Assembly: GCA_948567375.1 (NCBI GenBank)
Contig: OX419755.1
Coordinates: 24,743,001-24,807,000 of the forward strand
DNA length: 64,000 nt
From: Lunularia cruciata
Lineage: Eukaryota > Streptophyta > Marchantiopsida > Lunulariales > Lunulariaceae
Direction: 5' to 3'
Within the stretch, counting starts at the first letter, position 1, and each line of letters opens with the position of its first letter. This document shows, piece after piece, positions 11,850-24,651 of the stretch. The notes beneath the pieces were generated by a model. That model made no database searches, had not been told where the DNA came from, and saw only the letters and a list, made by a program, of their open reading frames with translations. Position numbers and translations under genes: made by a program.

Positions 11850-13266
11850 AGATAATAGGCCTACCTCTCCGCACGAGATCGGTAGAGCTATCTATCTACG
11901 TGCCAAATCCCTTGTCACACACTCAATTATCCTTGGTCTGATGATATGACAAAAGACTCCCATAAATTTCCTATCAAAAGCTCTCAAATGTGATAAGAAA
12001 GTGTAATTTTTTAGGATAAAAGAAGAAACACAAGGCTTCAATCCTCAATACTTTGATGCTCCAAAGGAGCACCTGATCCCCATTCTCTTGTCTTTGTAAT
12101 ATAACAAGAAAGACCACCTCAAAGAGGCTCTGCCTTTGGATAAAATACATGGATTGGTGACTTGTCAACAATCTCCACTCTTAGATTAGTTGCATAGATG
12201 GATGACATGTCAATCCTTGTCCTATCTGATTGGTTAAACAAGTTTCACCAAAATGAATCTTTAGGGAATCTTCCTACAAGAAGCTCAAAATAGCATGGAT
12301 GAAGTACCATTGGAAAGCTCTCAACAAGACAAACACGGGAGAAAAAGGTAGCACATTTTTTCTTTTAATTACAAATGTCTCTATTTTCAAGCCTTAATTC
12401 ATTTGTTTACGCCTCTAAAATTGGCTTTGAAGTTTTAGGGGTGTTTTTGGCCTTTGCTCTATTAATGGAAGTACTCTTTTGGTGACACCTCTATTTGATA
12501 TATTTAGACAATCATATATAACATCCTTCTAGGTGTTACCAAGTCAATTTCTACTTCTAGAATATGTCTAGCTAATGGTATTATAGAAAGTCAAGGAATA
12601 GGGAACAATTCAAAGAAGGTAAGTCAATTGACGAGCAATACTAGAGCAGACTATACCAAATTTCACATGCATATCTCCTAATAGAGGAAGGTCATCCATA
12701 TGGCGAATATCCTCTATAAGGGTAGCGTCTAAGAAGTATATGACAAAATCCTTGGCTCTTATTGGCACTCCAAGAATACATAATCCATCTATAGATGTGA
12801 CACACCACTCTTGAAGCTCAAGGTGGGAAGGGATACCTGGAGGGGACCATGCTCTACATAAACACCTTGACTTTCAAGCCAACAAGATGTAGCTTGGTAC
12901 TTGCGTGATCAAAGACCTACATAATCTGATCTATTGGGCCTATAATATGTGTATTGTTTGCTAAGGAGGGAAATATAGAACCTAGCATGACCAAAGTAGT
13001 AGATAAGAAAGCTCTGAAGTGAGTCATTGCAAACAAAGGTCCCCTTAAAGGATCTCCCTATCTTGTATCTACAATTGACTCCAAGATGGTGAATCACTCT
13101 TCTGACCACTCATGCTTGTAGTAAAGGGAAGCAAGAGAGCCAATAGACTAACCGCACAAAAGGAATGAGACTTGCCAAGGTCCACGGGCCTCCTTAAGCT
13201 CTCTAAAGATGGATGCCCAAAAGACAATATTAAAACTCGTTCCGTTAACATCCACCTATAGAACAA
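11850..13266 (-). pseudogene. Decayed reverse-transcriptase-like relic, interrupted by a solo LTR
   Basis: Read on minus, 13266-12590 and then 12001-11850 give a broken but continuous protein-like text. It contains GDPLRGPLFAMTHFRA, PSLANNTHIIGP (in place of the PSLADDTH-type catalytic block), FDHASTKLHLVGLKVKV, LCILGVPI and DDLPLLGD, then after the LTR LRAFDRKFMGVF and ALPISCGEVGL. This order resembles the reverse transcriptase relics of LINE-like elements common in plant genomes. Many stops, and D-to-N in the catalytic pair, show that it is dead. The element 12002-12585 sits inside it and splits the text cleanly. The family name is a judgement from memory. Confidence 0.6.
12002..12585 (-). 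mobile_element. Solo LTR of gypsy family II
   Basis: It begins TGTAAT and ends TATTATA (from TATTACA), flanked by the perfect 5-bp duplication GAAAG (11997-12001 and 12586-12590). It is homologous along its length to the LTRs of the full element at 51403-57664 but about 150 bp shorter through internal deletions. Orientation is inferred from that element, which codes on minus. Confidence 0.88.
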
Positions 13267-16200
13267 CCCACTCTATAATGAAATTATAATGGAATATGGA
13301 ATGGAATCAAAACCAAACATTTTTATTTCATCTTAAATCATTTTTCCCTTAGGGAGTAGAGGCATAATACCCCGTATCTTTTGAAGCATTATATTTTGAG
13401 GTTATGTAATCTATAATATTTTGAATTCATTTACTTTTCTTATTAGTTTTTAATTATATAAACTATAGATATAGAGTTATATAAGAGAATTTACTGTACT
13501 AATTTAAAGGATTTTATTTTTATTTTTCAAATTATAGTTTATTTTAGTTGTACACTTTTAGCTTACTCTTTTATCTCTCAATTAAAATACACTGATGCAG
13601 TCTAGTCTATAAGTGGCCAATCACACTAGTGAATACATTAGGGAAGTTCAACCTATATGTTAGTCATTCAACTTAGTGAATTAGTATTATTCACTATTTT
13701 CATATCTTATGCATAGTTAGACAAGTTTCTCATGGTGATTTCATTGGCTTTACTCCTCTAATTTTTCCTTGTCTTACTTGATAGACTCCTCTTGTCTTTT
13801 TTTGCTAGGTTTCAACTATGCTTTTAGAAAAAATATTTGGTTGCATATATTTTAAATAACATCAAATGAGCTTTAAATCATTCTTATAATACACTATATA
13901 AATTTCACTGTAGAAAAATTTGTATCAAATAAAATGGAACCTACAATTAGAAAATTTATAGATTCCAAGTAATATGCAGTGTGTACACAATGTAGTATAA
14001 CTTATTATTGCTTTCTATAATTTATTGTAGTATTACTAGTAGGTGCCCATCATCCCTAAGGCAAGGCCTGTCCCCAATTACCGTCCACAAAGTGATCTCA
14101 ATCTCTTATTGGATTATAATAGCCACTAGAAAGTGCACATCATCCTTGATGGTGCAAGAGTGGTCTACAATCCTCCACTTTGTCATAGAATCAAATTTAT
14201 TGATCCACCAAGGACAAACATCACCAAAAAAGGATATTTTTTATAACAATACCACTTTATCACCAAAAATATCCTTTTGGTAATAAAGCAAATTTTGTAC
14301 ACCAATAAGGATAACCAGATTTGGTATCTTAATATTTTATTATAAAATGAGACATGTGTAAGTATTTGATAGAGCAAGGGTAGTTTGAGTGACCTAAAAC
14401 TCAAAAAGCATAAAAGTTTGAATGAGGAAAAAAAGGCAACCAAGTAGATCACATGAAGGATAGCCACATAAAATTTTGAACTTGGTTTCACATTTACACT
14501 ATCCCAAAAATGTATATTATGATACCTTTGCGGTAAACTTGGATTTTACCGACTGCTAATCTCTAACATTGCCAAAAACCAAGGGGGATTCAATCAATCA
14601 CTAAGGATATTCAGATAGACAATTTTCTTGTATACTTTTATATTAAGAGTAGACTAGCATGACTTGTATACTCTTGACACAATATTAAATTAAGTCACAT
14701 AGTTGCTCTGATGAACAAAATAAACTACAAGTTTACATGTTTGAAAATCCATTTTATATGTATTTTAAGACTAATCACTATAAATAAATTAGTTTTCTTC
14801 AATGACATCTTCAAGAATGCAACATTGCATTTCAAATGGAAAATTTATGGGCTCTTTATAGATTCTATAAAAAAATTTATGGTTACCCTAAAAAGAATAA
14901 TTCAAAGTGAAATGTTTGTAAAATATTTTATGGGTGGTCATATAGTTTATGTGTGTCTTAAAAATCTTGATTTTGTCCCACAAGATCACGATGACTAACG
15001 AGTTAATATTTAATTAGGTGACAATGGTCATAGAGATTAATTATAATGGCACATGTACTAACTAAGATGAACTAAAATTTGCTATATTTATAAACTAATA
15101 AAAATGAATAAGTGAGCCAATATATGGTAAGTGTTCTCATGGAGAAGACCACATTTATATTTAAATTCTCTCTTGTGTGCACTTTGACAAATTATATAAA
15201 ACTTAGTTCTAGCTCATTGTTGTTATGTGTTTGGGTTGGTGGTTATGTAATATTACTGCTAAATAAAAAACTAAAATCTAGCTCTCCCATAAAAAATAGA
15301 CTCACTAAATTGAAGATGGGGGCAAAATGTGAACATGAATGCACTCAGATAGAAGTTGTTATGTAAATCTCTAAGCATGAGCTAACTCTATGAGAGAAAT
15401 TTTGTAATTTTAATTGAGTACATCAACTTTGAAATTTCATAAAATTATATATTTGAGGAGGATGTAGAACTTTCACCACCTAATTTTCAAAGACATTTAC
15501 CTTTGAGGTGACATTAGAGTAGTTTCTCTTCCATCATTTCCAAAATCAAGTTATGTTTGCCAAATTCCTTGTTCAATCTTGTTAGATTCCAAGACCTTCT
15601 TGAAATGGTATCCATATGACCTTTTATGTGGGCTAAAAGAAAAGTAGAATTGACCTGGACCAAAGGAAAAGGAGAGTCAATGGTCACTAAAAGGAATACA
15701 CAAGACAAGAGCTTTAGAACAATCCACTCTCACTATGATCAGATTATGAATTATTCACCCATAACATTTCAAATAGATTCAAAATGTCAATACTAAGAAA
15801 CCTATACAAAAGATTATAGATTTTAGCCACATGGCAACTTATCTAGTGAAATTTGGAAAGAGATTTCATGAGTTCATGAATGGCAAGAAATTGAATAGAA
15901 ATTGTGCAAGGTGTGTGAAGTCTTTAAATTCAATTTGTGAATGGAAAGACAAATCCACCAAAGAAGGCTTATAGATAGTGAATTGAAGCAAGGGTAGAGA
16001 AAAATTAATGAATAACAAGTGTTGCATTTAAAGAGAATGGACATGATTTTTGGAGGCTAAGCAAATCTCTCTCTCCTTGTATTAGTAAGTTTGGGTGTGG
16101 GAAATTTGAGGAAAGTTAGTTTTGGGCTGGGCAAAGATGATGAAAAAGGAGTAACCCATGAGGGTGAAGAGGAAATGATAGGAGATAAAACTCATTTGTT

Positions 16201-19200
16201 GTATCCTAGTATATATTCTAATACTACTCTTAGCATCCAAGACCTATATGTTCTATTTTGCAAGGAGCAAAAGAACACACTCAAAGGATATATTTGCTTG
16301 CAGAGGAGAGTAGATCTTATTCATGCATTACATCATATGGATTGTATTTAGACTATGGTACCCAATCATAAGGGCATTTAGAGTATGTTCTATCACAATC
16401 AAATTTTTAATATGAGTATGTTCCTTCATCATATGTACCTCTCTAGATTCCTTTGCAAAAAGCCACACCAACCAAGGAGGAGGAAAGAATACAAGAACAA
16501 GACAAAGGAGAATAAGAATGTGAATCTAGGAAAAAGAAAGTGTGGCAAGAGGGAAGATGCCAACTTCACTCACCCTTGTTGGATTTTTGCAAGATCTTTC
16601 CAACTATAGAAAACTCAATAATGAATCTTTGGAAGCCAAACAAAGATGTAGATTGGCCAAAATCGAAGCATAACAAACAAAAAAGATATAGAACACTCGC
16701 GTGTAAGTAAATTTGAAAAGAGACTTAGGTGCAAGAAGATGAGATTTAAGGAAGAGAGACTCTACATAAAGGGATGGTTAGCTAAGTCAAAATGCTTCTA
16801 CTTGATGACTTTGAAATTAGCCAAGTTATGAAAGATCCCAAATGAAAAAAAGAACAATGAGTATGCTTAGTGAGATAGATTCCCAAGCTCATGAAGCTCA
16901 TATGACTGGGAGTTACATTTAAAAGAAAACTATTAGAATCTATTTTTAGTATTCAAGTAGCCACTTCAAAAGAAATTGGTCCCAAAGTACCTAGAGTATT
17001 TGAATAGTAAGATTAATCTACCAAAGTAAATATGAGTAGCTAGCACAAATCCAAATTTCCAAGTACCCTTGGAAATTTGAACAACAACTATGATTAATTT
17101 AATTATGCATAATAGACTTTGAATTCAACTGGTTACAAATCATAACCAAGGAGTATACATAAACTTTGTTCACTTGCACTTTATAACTGAGGAAGGAGTA
17201 TATATAGATTTTTTGTACTTTGTAATCAATGGAGTATCTATGATTTTATTTTAGAACTTGATAAATTTTGATACTACTCTTTGTTTGGAGAAATGTATTT
17301 GATAATGATATATGTGGCTCTTATTTGCTCAAGGGTTTGGGAGAACGGTTGCTCTAAAGGCAAGAGTTTGGGTGAAAGATTGCTCAACAAGGTAAGGGCT
17401 TGGGAGGTGAATTGCTCAACAAGGCATGGGTTTAGGAGGGAGATTTTTTGCAACAACACAAGGTTTAAGAGATAGTGCATGCAAAGATGAGGTCATTTGG
17501 GGTTTCATTTGGAGAGGGGAGATCAAGTGGAGTCTTAGGGTTCATTTGGAGTATAGCATGGGGTTTAGGATTTACATTTGGTTGAGGTATCACACAAAGG
17601 TTTAGGTTTTGGTCAAATAATATATAATTCACTAAGTAATAAGCAGCAATCAGTGATTACTTGAGCTACATTAATAAGTAAAAAAATGAAATTTATAGTC
17701 AAAAGGAATTAACCAACTTTGAAAATGCACCTTGTGAGAGAAAGACTATATATAATAGCACAATTTCATTTTAATAGAAACATTTACAAGGGCACATTTT
17801 CACTTTTGAGATAAATACTTACATAGAATATATAATTTATATCTAATTGGATCAACTTGAAAAAAATTTCATTTAAGTTTTGAATGTATATGTAAATGCA
17901 ATCAAAATTCAAAAAATGTGCTTCTATGTTAACATTGATATGTATATAAAAGATAATAACTCATGTGGTGGAAGCAAGATGACTAGTATCCTCCATGATA
18001 TGCCTTTTAAATCTAATAGAGTTGGGAGGTCCTCTACTCTGATATGTTATAGTGATGCATCAAACCGCACCATAACGTGCTCAAATGTATATATATGTGT
18101 ACAAAAAAAGCAGCACTTCATATAGTAGACAATAGAAGCAAGGAAACTTCTATCCTCCATTATGAAATTCTTTGAGTCAATATCCAAGGGGAGGTGCTCC
18201 ACTCTAATTTGTTCTAGTGTTGCATCAAACCGCCTAATAATGTCTTAATCAATACCATTGTATATCTCAATATGAGCTCTTCTTCTCTATCATGCATAGA
18301 GGGTCATAAAAACTATGGATAAATCCTCACAAGGATGTGCACTATAATCCTTAAGACTATTTGAATTCCAATCCTCATTAAGGAATTCAATAGTGGAAAT
18401 TCATGTGCCTCTATTAAATCCATCTAAGAGAGCTATCAAGAGGTCTAATGATGGTTCCTAAAATATAGATGGAATGCACTATCAAATATAAATATGTCTC
18501 AAAGTGATGGACCTAAAGTAGTAAATATAATATAAGATCTATATATGAAACCTCTCCAATTGTTCTTGTACCCATCCTCTCTATCAAGCATAGCCATGAG
18601 CCATGGCTCATTATGTACTCTTACTAGTAGGAAACTTTCATCCCACATGCACCAAAAGTGACACTCTATCTATGCTCAAGTATTACTGATCTAAATCATA
18701 ACCTTAAAGTGGGACACAAAATACTCTATAAACTCTCTAACTCTAGGTTGTGGAACATACCACAACCTACCAAAGCCTCTATAATGTGACCATCTACATT
18801 GCTATGCTATGCCACACCACTAGATGTAAATAAGATTGTTATCCCATATAAGATCTACTACACAATCAACATCCAAAACTAATATCTTCCTCCACCTCTC
18901 ATGAGCAAAAATGATACAAGGAATAAACTCTCTAGATAAGCTCAACATCTTAAGTCTAAAAAGCTCATAAAATAGTGTCATTTTCCTCTCTTGTCATGCC
19001 ATTCATAGCATCGCACCTAAATTGCTTGGACTCTAGAGTAGTAGTGTTGGTAGTCAAGAGTATTTTAGTAGTTATTCATAGGCTACTTGTTGATGGTCAG
19101 ATTTCATGTTTAGGGTATTGACTACATGGTGGGGTCCATTTTCACTTGCACCCTTTGCACCGTTGGGTGTGCCGTCAATGGGACCATTAAGGTTTGAGGC

Positions 19201-19257
19201 CTAGCTTGAGTCTAGGGGGCATAGTTTTGAAGTGTAGCTCCAAAGAGCTCACTCCTT
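13267..19257. other. AT-rich region without recognisable genes
   Basis: About 6 kb with only short open frames, none resembling a known family. Base composition is strongly AT-rich, especially 13.3-15.5 kb. The frame at 16091-16351 (plus, 86 codons) has no recognisable domain. The region is probably old, unrecognisable repeat DNA. Confidence 0.5.
17968..18245. repeat. Diverged tandem duplication, period about 165 bp
   Basis: About 17968-18080 and 18133-18245 share the same order of words: GGAAGCAAG/AGAAGCAAGG, TATCCTCCAT, a short TCC-ACTCT block, then TGTTATAGTGATGCATCAAA against TGTTCTAGTGTTGCATCAAA and ACCGC. The copies have drifted with many substitutions. Confidence 0.6.
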
Positions 19258-19440
19258 TGATGTTGAGCCTGAGTTCTTGGCTATGGTGGATAGAGGCCGA
19301 CTAGCATCACTTGGATTCTCTTAGCTAGAGTGGGTGTGACTTGATTGTAATCAATGCTCAGTTGTTGGCAGATTATTGAGTGATAAGTCAAGAACTGATC
19401 TAATTGAGTGTGATTCAAGTTGTGTAAACAAACTAATTAC
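19258..19440 (+). repeat. Dispersed repeat of about 180 bp, copy 1
   Basis: Homologous to 32768-32955 in the same orientation: TTGATGTTGAGCC, TTCTTGGCTATGGTGGATAG, AGGCCGA, ATCAATGC, TTGAGTGTGAT. Similarity stops at both edges. The two copies are 13.5 kb apart and flank the methyltransferase retrotransposon, but no PBS or TSD ties them to it. Confidence 0.65.
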
Positions 19441-21370
19441 ATTAGAGAAGTGAAGTCAAGGGGAAATTGGATGCAAGAATTGAAAGTGTTGGTGGTTTTT
19501 CCAAGACTTGCTGATTGTTTTTAGCTCAATCGGAGTTCGAGTTTTCCCTAGTGTGTAGAGGTTTGTTTGATTGATGTAGATTTGGTAGTGAAGCAAATGA
19601 TGTGCGGATGTTGGCCAAATTTTGAGCAAAGAGAAGCAATTCTTAAGTGGTAGTTGTGATTTGGAGCTTAGGAGATGAAAGAAGGACCCAAGTTGGGTAA
19701 GAAAGTGAAATTGAAGGTAGAGTTGAGAACCTACTACCTTGAATTTGTGATTTGGAGAAACTTGTCTTTTCAATTTGGCTCGAGTGAAGAGTTAGCTAAA
19801 TTTTGGTGTTTAGAGGCTTCAAGGCATAGGGCTATGAGAGGCTACAAAGGCCTAGAAGGGCCAACTTGCTGGCGTGAGGCTAGCTAGTTTAGAGTAGATT
19901 TTGGTCATTGTTTGGCAGAATCTGCCCATCTTGCTAGATTATCCACAATAGGCTTTGATCCTTAGATATTTGGTTCCTAGATTGGTGCCCTAGCCAACTA
20001 GTCCACCTTCACTTGTTGTCCTAATGATTTCTCCATTGTTATCTATACGACGCCTTGACAACGATAAAAACCTCATTTAAAGATAACATCAAAATCAATC
20101 TGTTGATCATAGCCAATAGGAATAAACCCCTATGAATTTCAATCTCATAAAAATTGGAACCTAAAACTCCTCTACCCCATTAACTATGCACCAAATTTTC
20201 TCTTACTTTGATTGTTTTGCTATATTTGGTCAATTTGATAAGGGAGCGCATAGTGATTGTGAAGCTTTTAGTACTAGATGGTATGAAATAAAAAAGGGAG
20301 TACCTATATCTGTCGAGTAAAGGATTAGCCCTTCTTGTAGAACCATTCTTGATAGTCTTCCATCACAAGGCTCTTCAAGAACCTACTCTTGATTGGACAT
20401 ATACACTTGTAATTTTATTGGTCCTACTCCCAATCAAAAGGCCCCAAACTTTCAAGAGAGCACAAGTAGATCTGAGCAAAATTTGGTAGCAATCCATAAA
20501 GTAAATTGGATTGTCTCTTACGAATAGGGTTTAAGATGGCTTATCAAAAGCTTTTTTAGGAGTACATTGTCGTGTTGTGGTTTGCATAGCACATAAAAAA
20601 GTAAATTATCATAGTTTATCTCCACATTAGTGGGGTAGGTTGTATGCTATATCCAATGAATGAGATGTTGCTATATGAGCGATCTATGTACATGTATGTG
20701 ATTGGCCACATGGGTTACAATCTTATCATGTATGAAGGCTCTGATGAATATAGATAAGGACAAGTGGAGACACAAGGGGTGTCTGTAGTCAAGGTGTCTC
20801 GAGGGGGAGGAGGACGTTGGGAGTGAGAGTTGTAATAGTGTGCAAGTGGTAAAACATCAAAGGAAGAGTTTGAGCATGAGATGTCCCATGCTCCTAATTT
20901 TCCACTCCTAATTTTCCACTCCCAAATCCTTTTCTTATCAGGCTTCAGATTTTGCCCCATGATGGCTTACAAGACTGGTTGGTGGCATGTTCCGGGGCAG
21001 TATTTGTGGAGTCGGTGATAGGAAACCTAGATGCTACCATCCTTCTGGTGCTTGCTTATGAGCATGTTTGGGACTTGACAATATATATGCTTCTATAGCT
21101 GGGGAATGCCTAAATTTTTGCTCATTAGCTTCAAGGTGGAGTTGTGAGGTCCATTTGTCAAAAAGTAAAAAGACTAAAGGACAATGTGCAAGAGATTGGA
21201 TCCCAAGAGGAGAGTTGGAGTTTTTTTACCATTGAAGGAATTTGGGGAGGGCATTTGAGAAGTGGAGACCATGGTTGGAAAGAGGACATGATAGGCTACA
21301 ATTTGGAAATAGAAATCACACAATATGAGCTAATTCTGGTAAGGATAATATCAATTGAATCAAGGGGGCA
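19441..21370. other. No gene recognised
   Basis: Repeat-type sequence with scattered short open frames (for example 19675-19887 plus and 20715-20960 minus) that match nothing I know. Confidence 0.45.
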
Positions 21371-22105
21371 TGTAATACTCTAAGAACAAGAGAAGAGAGA
21401 AAACATAGATTACACACTCAAACATTCGATGCTCCAAAGGAGCACCTTCTCTTTATTATATAGACAAAGAGAATGACTTCCAAGGAAGCTCTACCATAGG
21501 ATTAGGCACATAGATAGGTGACATGGCAGCAAGCTCCACCCTTGGATTACTTACTTGGATGGGTGACATGTCTGGTCTAGGTCTTATCTGGTTGGTCAAA
21601 CAAGCTTTGATTAGAGGGAATCTTTTAGTGAATCTTCTTGTAGGAATCTTAAAATCACGTAAGGTACCATTGGAAAGCTCTCGGTGAGACAAAGCAAGGG
21701 GGAAGGAAGAAAGCCTTTCATTCATTGGAAGGGGGGATGTGCACATTTTTTAGGCCTAAATCATCCGTTTAGGCCTCCAAAATTAACTTCAAAGATTTCA
21801 AACATCTTTTGGTTCATACTCTTTTAGTAGAAGTCTCCTTTTGGTGATACCTCTTTCTGATTTTCTTAGTATATCATGTGTAACATCCTTCTAGATGTTA
21901 CCAAACCAATTCTCACTTTTAAATCATATGTTTAGCTATTGGTTCTAAGGTTCTCAAGTTTATTTTGGTTTCTGCCCTATTAGTAGAAGTATTCTTTTGG
22001 TGATACTTCTATTTGATCTATTTTGACCATCATGTATAACATCATTCTAGATCTTACCAAACCAAATTTCACATCTAGATCATATGGCTAGCTCTTGGTA
22101 TTATA
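21371..22105 (-). mobile_element. Solo LTR of gypsy family II
   Basis: It starts TGTAATAC and ends TATTATA; the 735 bp match the 732-737 bp LTRs of the element at 51403-57664. It is flanked by GGGCA (21366-21370) and GGGTA (22106-22110), a 5-bp duplication with one transition. No internal sequence is attached, so it arose by LTR-LTR recombination. Confidence 0.88.
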
Positions 22106-23538
22106 GGGTAGAATTCATACCCTCAAGCACAAAGTATGCAATTGAGAGAGCTTCTTGAGACATTTTCACTATCTGTCAATGGGATTGGAGAGAAGAAAAA
22201 ATGCTTAAAATATTGAGTGCAAGAATTCTAGTTTTGGGTTAATCTTAAATCAAATCTGGTTAATTGAAGTTAAAGCTCTTGAAATTTAAGGTGATGGAGA
22301 AGAGCTAATGATCAAGTTTGGAGTTTTGGTCACTCCCCAAGTTGTGGTTTGAGATACCTTATGAAAAATTTGAGTCTTGTTGTTGGTTAGGGTTTTCACC
22401 TTTTTGTGCAAGTTTCATATGAATTCTTCAAAATAGAGAATTTAGGGTCGTGGATCAAGTATACTTGGGTCTGTAGAGCGCACAAGTTAGCTTTGCTCGG
22501 TAATTGCTCCATATCTAGGGATTTGAGTTGGATTAGGCCATCAAAAATTTTAGAGTGTTAAACAAGAGCATGACCAACTACTTTGGAAAATTTAGTTGAA
22601 TCTGGATTTATAGAGAGTGAGATCTGATGCAACAAGTTCTACTAAAAAGACTGCCATAAGCTTGGAAGAGCACTTCTTTCTTCAATCATAATTGAATGTT
22701 AATTCTCTCACTTTTGTGACTATGATTGAGAGTTAAAATTTCCAAAGTGTTTTTTGAGGATCAAGTGTACATCTAATTTAGAAATCAGGGGAAAGTTGTC
22801 AAGAACTAGGGGCAAAAAACTAAAATAGGAATTTTGAAATTAGGGTGAAAGTTGTGAAACATCTGGCCAACTTTGAGAGCTTGTCAAGGGAGCTATAGTG
22901 ATCTGATTGAGGCCCGTTTTATGTCATTGGAAAGATTATCTCATGGGCTTTTTATTGCATTCTAGAACTCATGAATCCAAGTTACACAAAAAGGTTATGG
23001 TTATATGAGCTGCACAAAGTTTTTCCCATCAAGAATACATAGGAATTCTCCACTTGGAGTAGAAAATTATTGAGATTTGAAGTTCAGATTGGAGCAGGCT
23101 TAGAGTATAGGTTAAAATGAGCTTGATGATAGAGCAAGAAGGCTTTGAAGCTTTTTTTTGACAAAAAGCACAAAGAGTTGTTGCCATATTCTTGTGATTG
23201 GATTCTCTCTATGCTTGTATGCCTATTGGGTTTGGATTGGTGTGTGTGCATTGCGCTTAGGTTATTTCCTTCTAGGAGTGCTATGTATTTATCCTTGGTA
23301 ATGCTGGAGGTGATGACTACCAAACCAGGAGTGCGTGTTTTGATGACAGGTTAGGTTGCCCATCACTACCCTTCCCAATAGCAAAAATACTAGTTACAAG
23401 AGAAGAGGGTTCCAACGGTTAGGTAATGTGTGTGTTCAAATGATTAGTTATGGGTTTACCTACAACCTCTAATCTATAGTATCCAAAGCTAGGCACTATG
23501 TGTGTTCCCACAGAGAGAAAAGAAAAGTGCAACAACGT
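22106..23538. other. No gene recognised
   Basis: Repeat-type DNA. The phrase TGATGACAGGTTA...GGTTGCCC occurs at about 23340 and again at about 24415, so part of this stretch may be a diverged duplicate of the leader region in front of the 24.6 kb retrotransposon. Confidence 0.4.
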
Positions 23539-23624
23539 GTCTCACTTAGATGCTTTCAGCAGTTCTTCTAGACCAACTTAGCTACGCGAGGTTACTATTG
23601 GCATAACAACCGGTCCACCATAGG
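23539..23624 (-). rRNA. Fragment of an organelle/bacterial-type large-subunit rRNA gene
   Basis: On minus this reads CTATGGTGGACCGGTTGTTA, TGCCAATAGTAAC, GTAGCTAAGT and CTGCTGAAAGCATCTAAGTG. That is the order of a conserved helix region near the 3' end of bacterial-type 23S rRNA (E. coli about 2700-2790) and its plant mitochondrial and plastid counterparts. Only about 86 bp are recognisable, with substitutions. It is best read as an old organelle-derived insert (possibly mitochondrial), not a working gene. Confidence 0.7.
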
Positions 23625-24600
23625 ATGACCCAAAACCAAGCCCAAATTATTTGAGCAATTGTATGTGCTTGCCCTATGGCCCCTAGGTCTTGATGGCAAA
23701 GCATTAATAATAAAAAACAAAAAAATTATTACTAATTTCTAATAAAAAATAGATTGTACGCATCAACACATTCACACGATTAACCGCGGGTTTATTTTAA
23801 CCAAAAGAGACTTTGATTTGTCAGAGTGGCCTCGGGGCATGGTGCAAAGTGCGGCATAATGCATAACATATAGGACTTGTCTTGACCTTTTTTTGCTTGT
23901 GAATGAAGTGAAAGGCCTCTAGTACTCAAGTCTTTAGGAATTTTGGTATATTTAGTCACACCTTCAAAAAGACAAGATCCAAAGGTCCATAAGGGCATCA
24001 ACCCCATTCTGCACATAGTTGGACACATCTACCTTGGGATCCCAAAGGGCTGAGTTTGTAGATGATTCATGTAGCTTTGGCTAGGAGAGATAGTTTGATC
24101 CTATTCTTGGTGATTTTGGTAGCTTAGGAAGTAGATAACTAACTCATATTATGAAAAATGCCAAATGGTGACAGAGTCAATCTAATGTTGATTTATGAGA
24201 TGGAAGGTTTTTTTAAGCTTTCTTTTGATTGGACTCCCTCCATTCTATACCTTGAGTTTGTGCACTATGTTTGTGTTAGGTGCCTTGACTTTAGAACATG
24301 TGTGCTTTGGTGTGCTCTCAATAGTGAGGTTGGAGTGATTACCAATCAAATTACCTATGTTTCTCTTTGGTGAGGTAATAAGTGATGATCTATACACCAA
24401 TGAGAATGCATGCTATGATGACAGGTTACAGGTTGCCCTTTCTCTTAGTGTAATTTTTGTAGTTAGAGCTACATTAGTTGGTGACATTTAGTTGGTGATG
24501 TTGGCACTTGCAGAGGTTATAGTTGCGGGTTACAATTTTTGGTTAATTTATCATGATGGAGTTCTTTGGGGATTCCAAAGGAGATAGTTGTGCAGTACAC
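23625..24600. other. No gene; possible leader/LTR area of the following retrotransposon
   Basis: A TTGGTATCAACATG sequence at about 24624 resembles the initiator-Met tRNA primer-binding sites of gypsy elements (TGGTATCAGAGC type). An LTR may therefore end just left of it. No matching right-hand LTR is present to test this. Confidence 0.35.
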
Positions 24601-24651
24601 AATGGGTTGACTTAGAGTGGCACTTGGTATCAACATGTATCTCAAGTCCCA

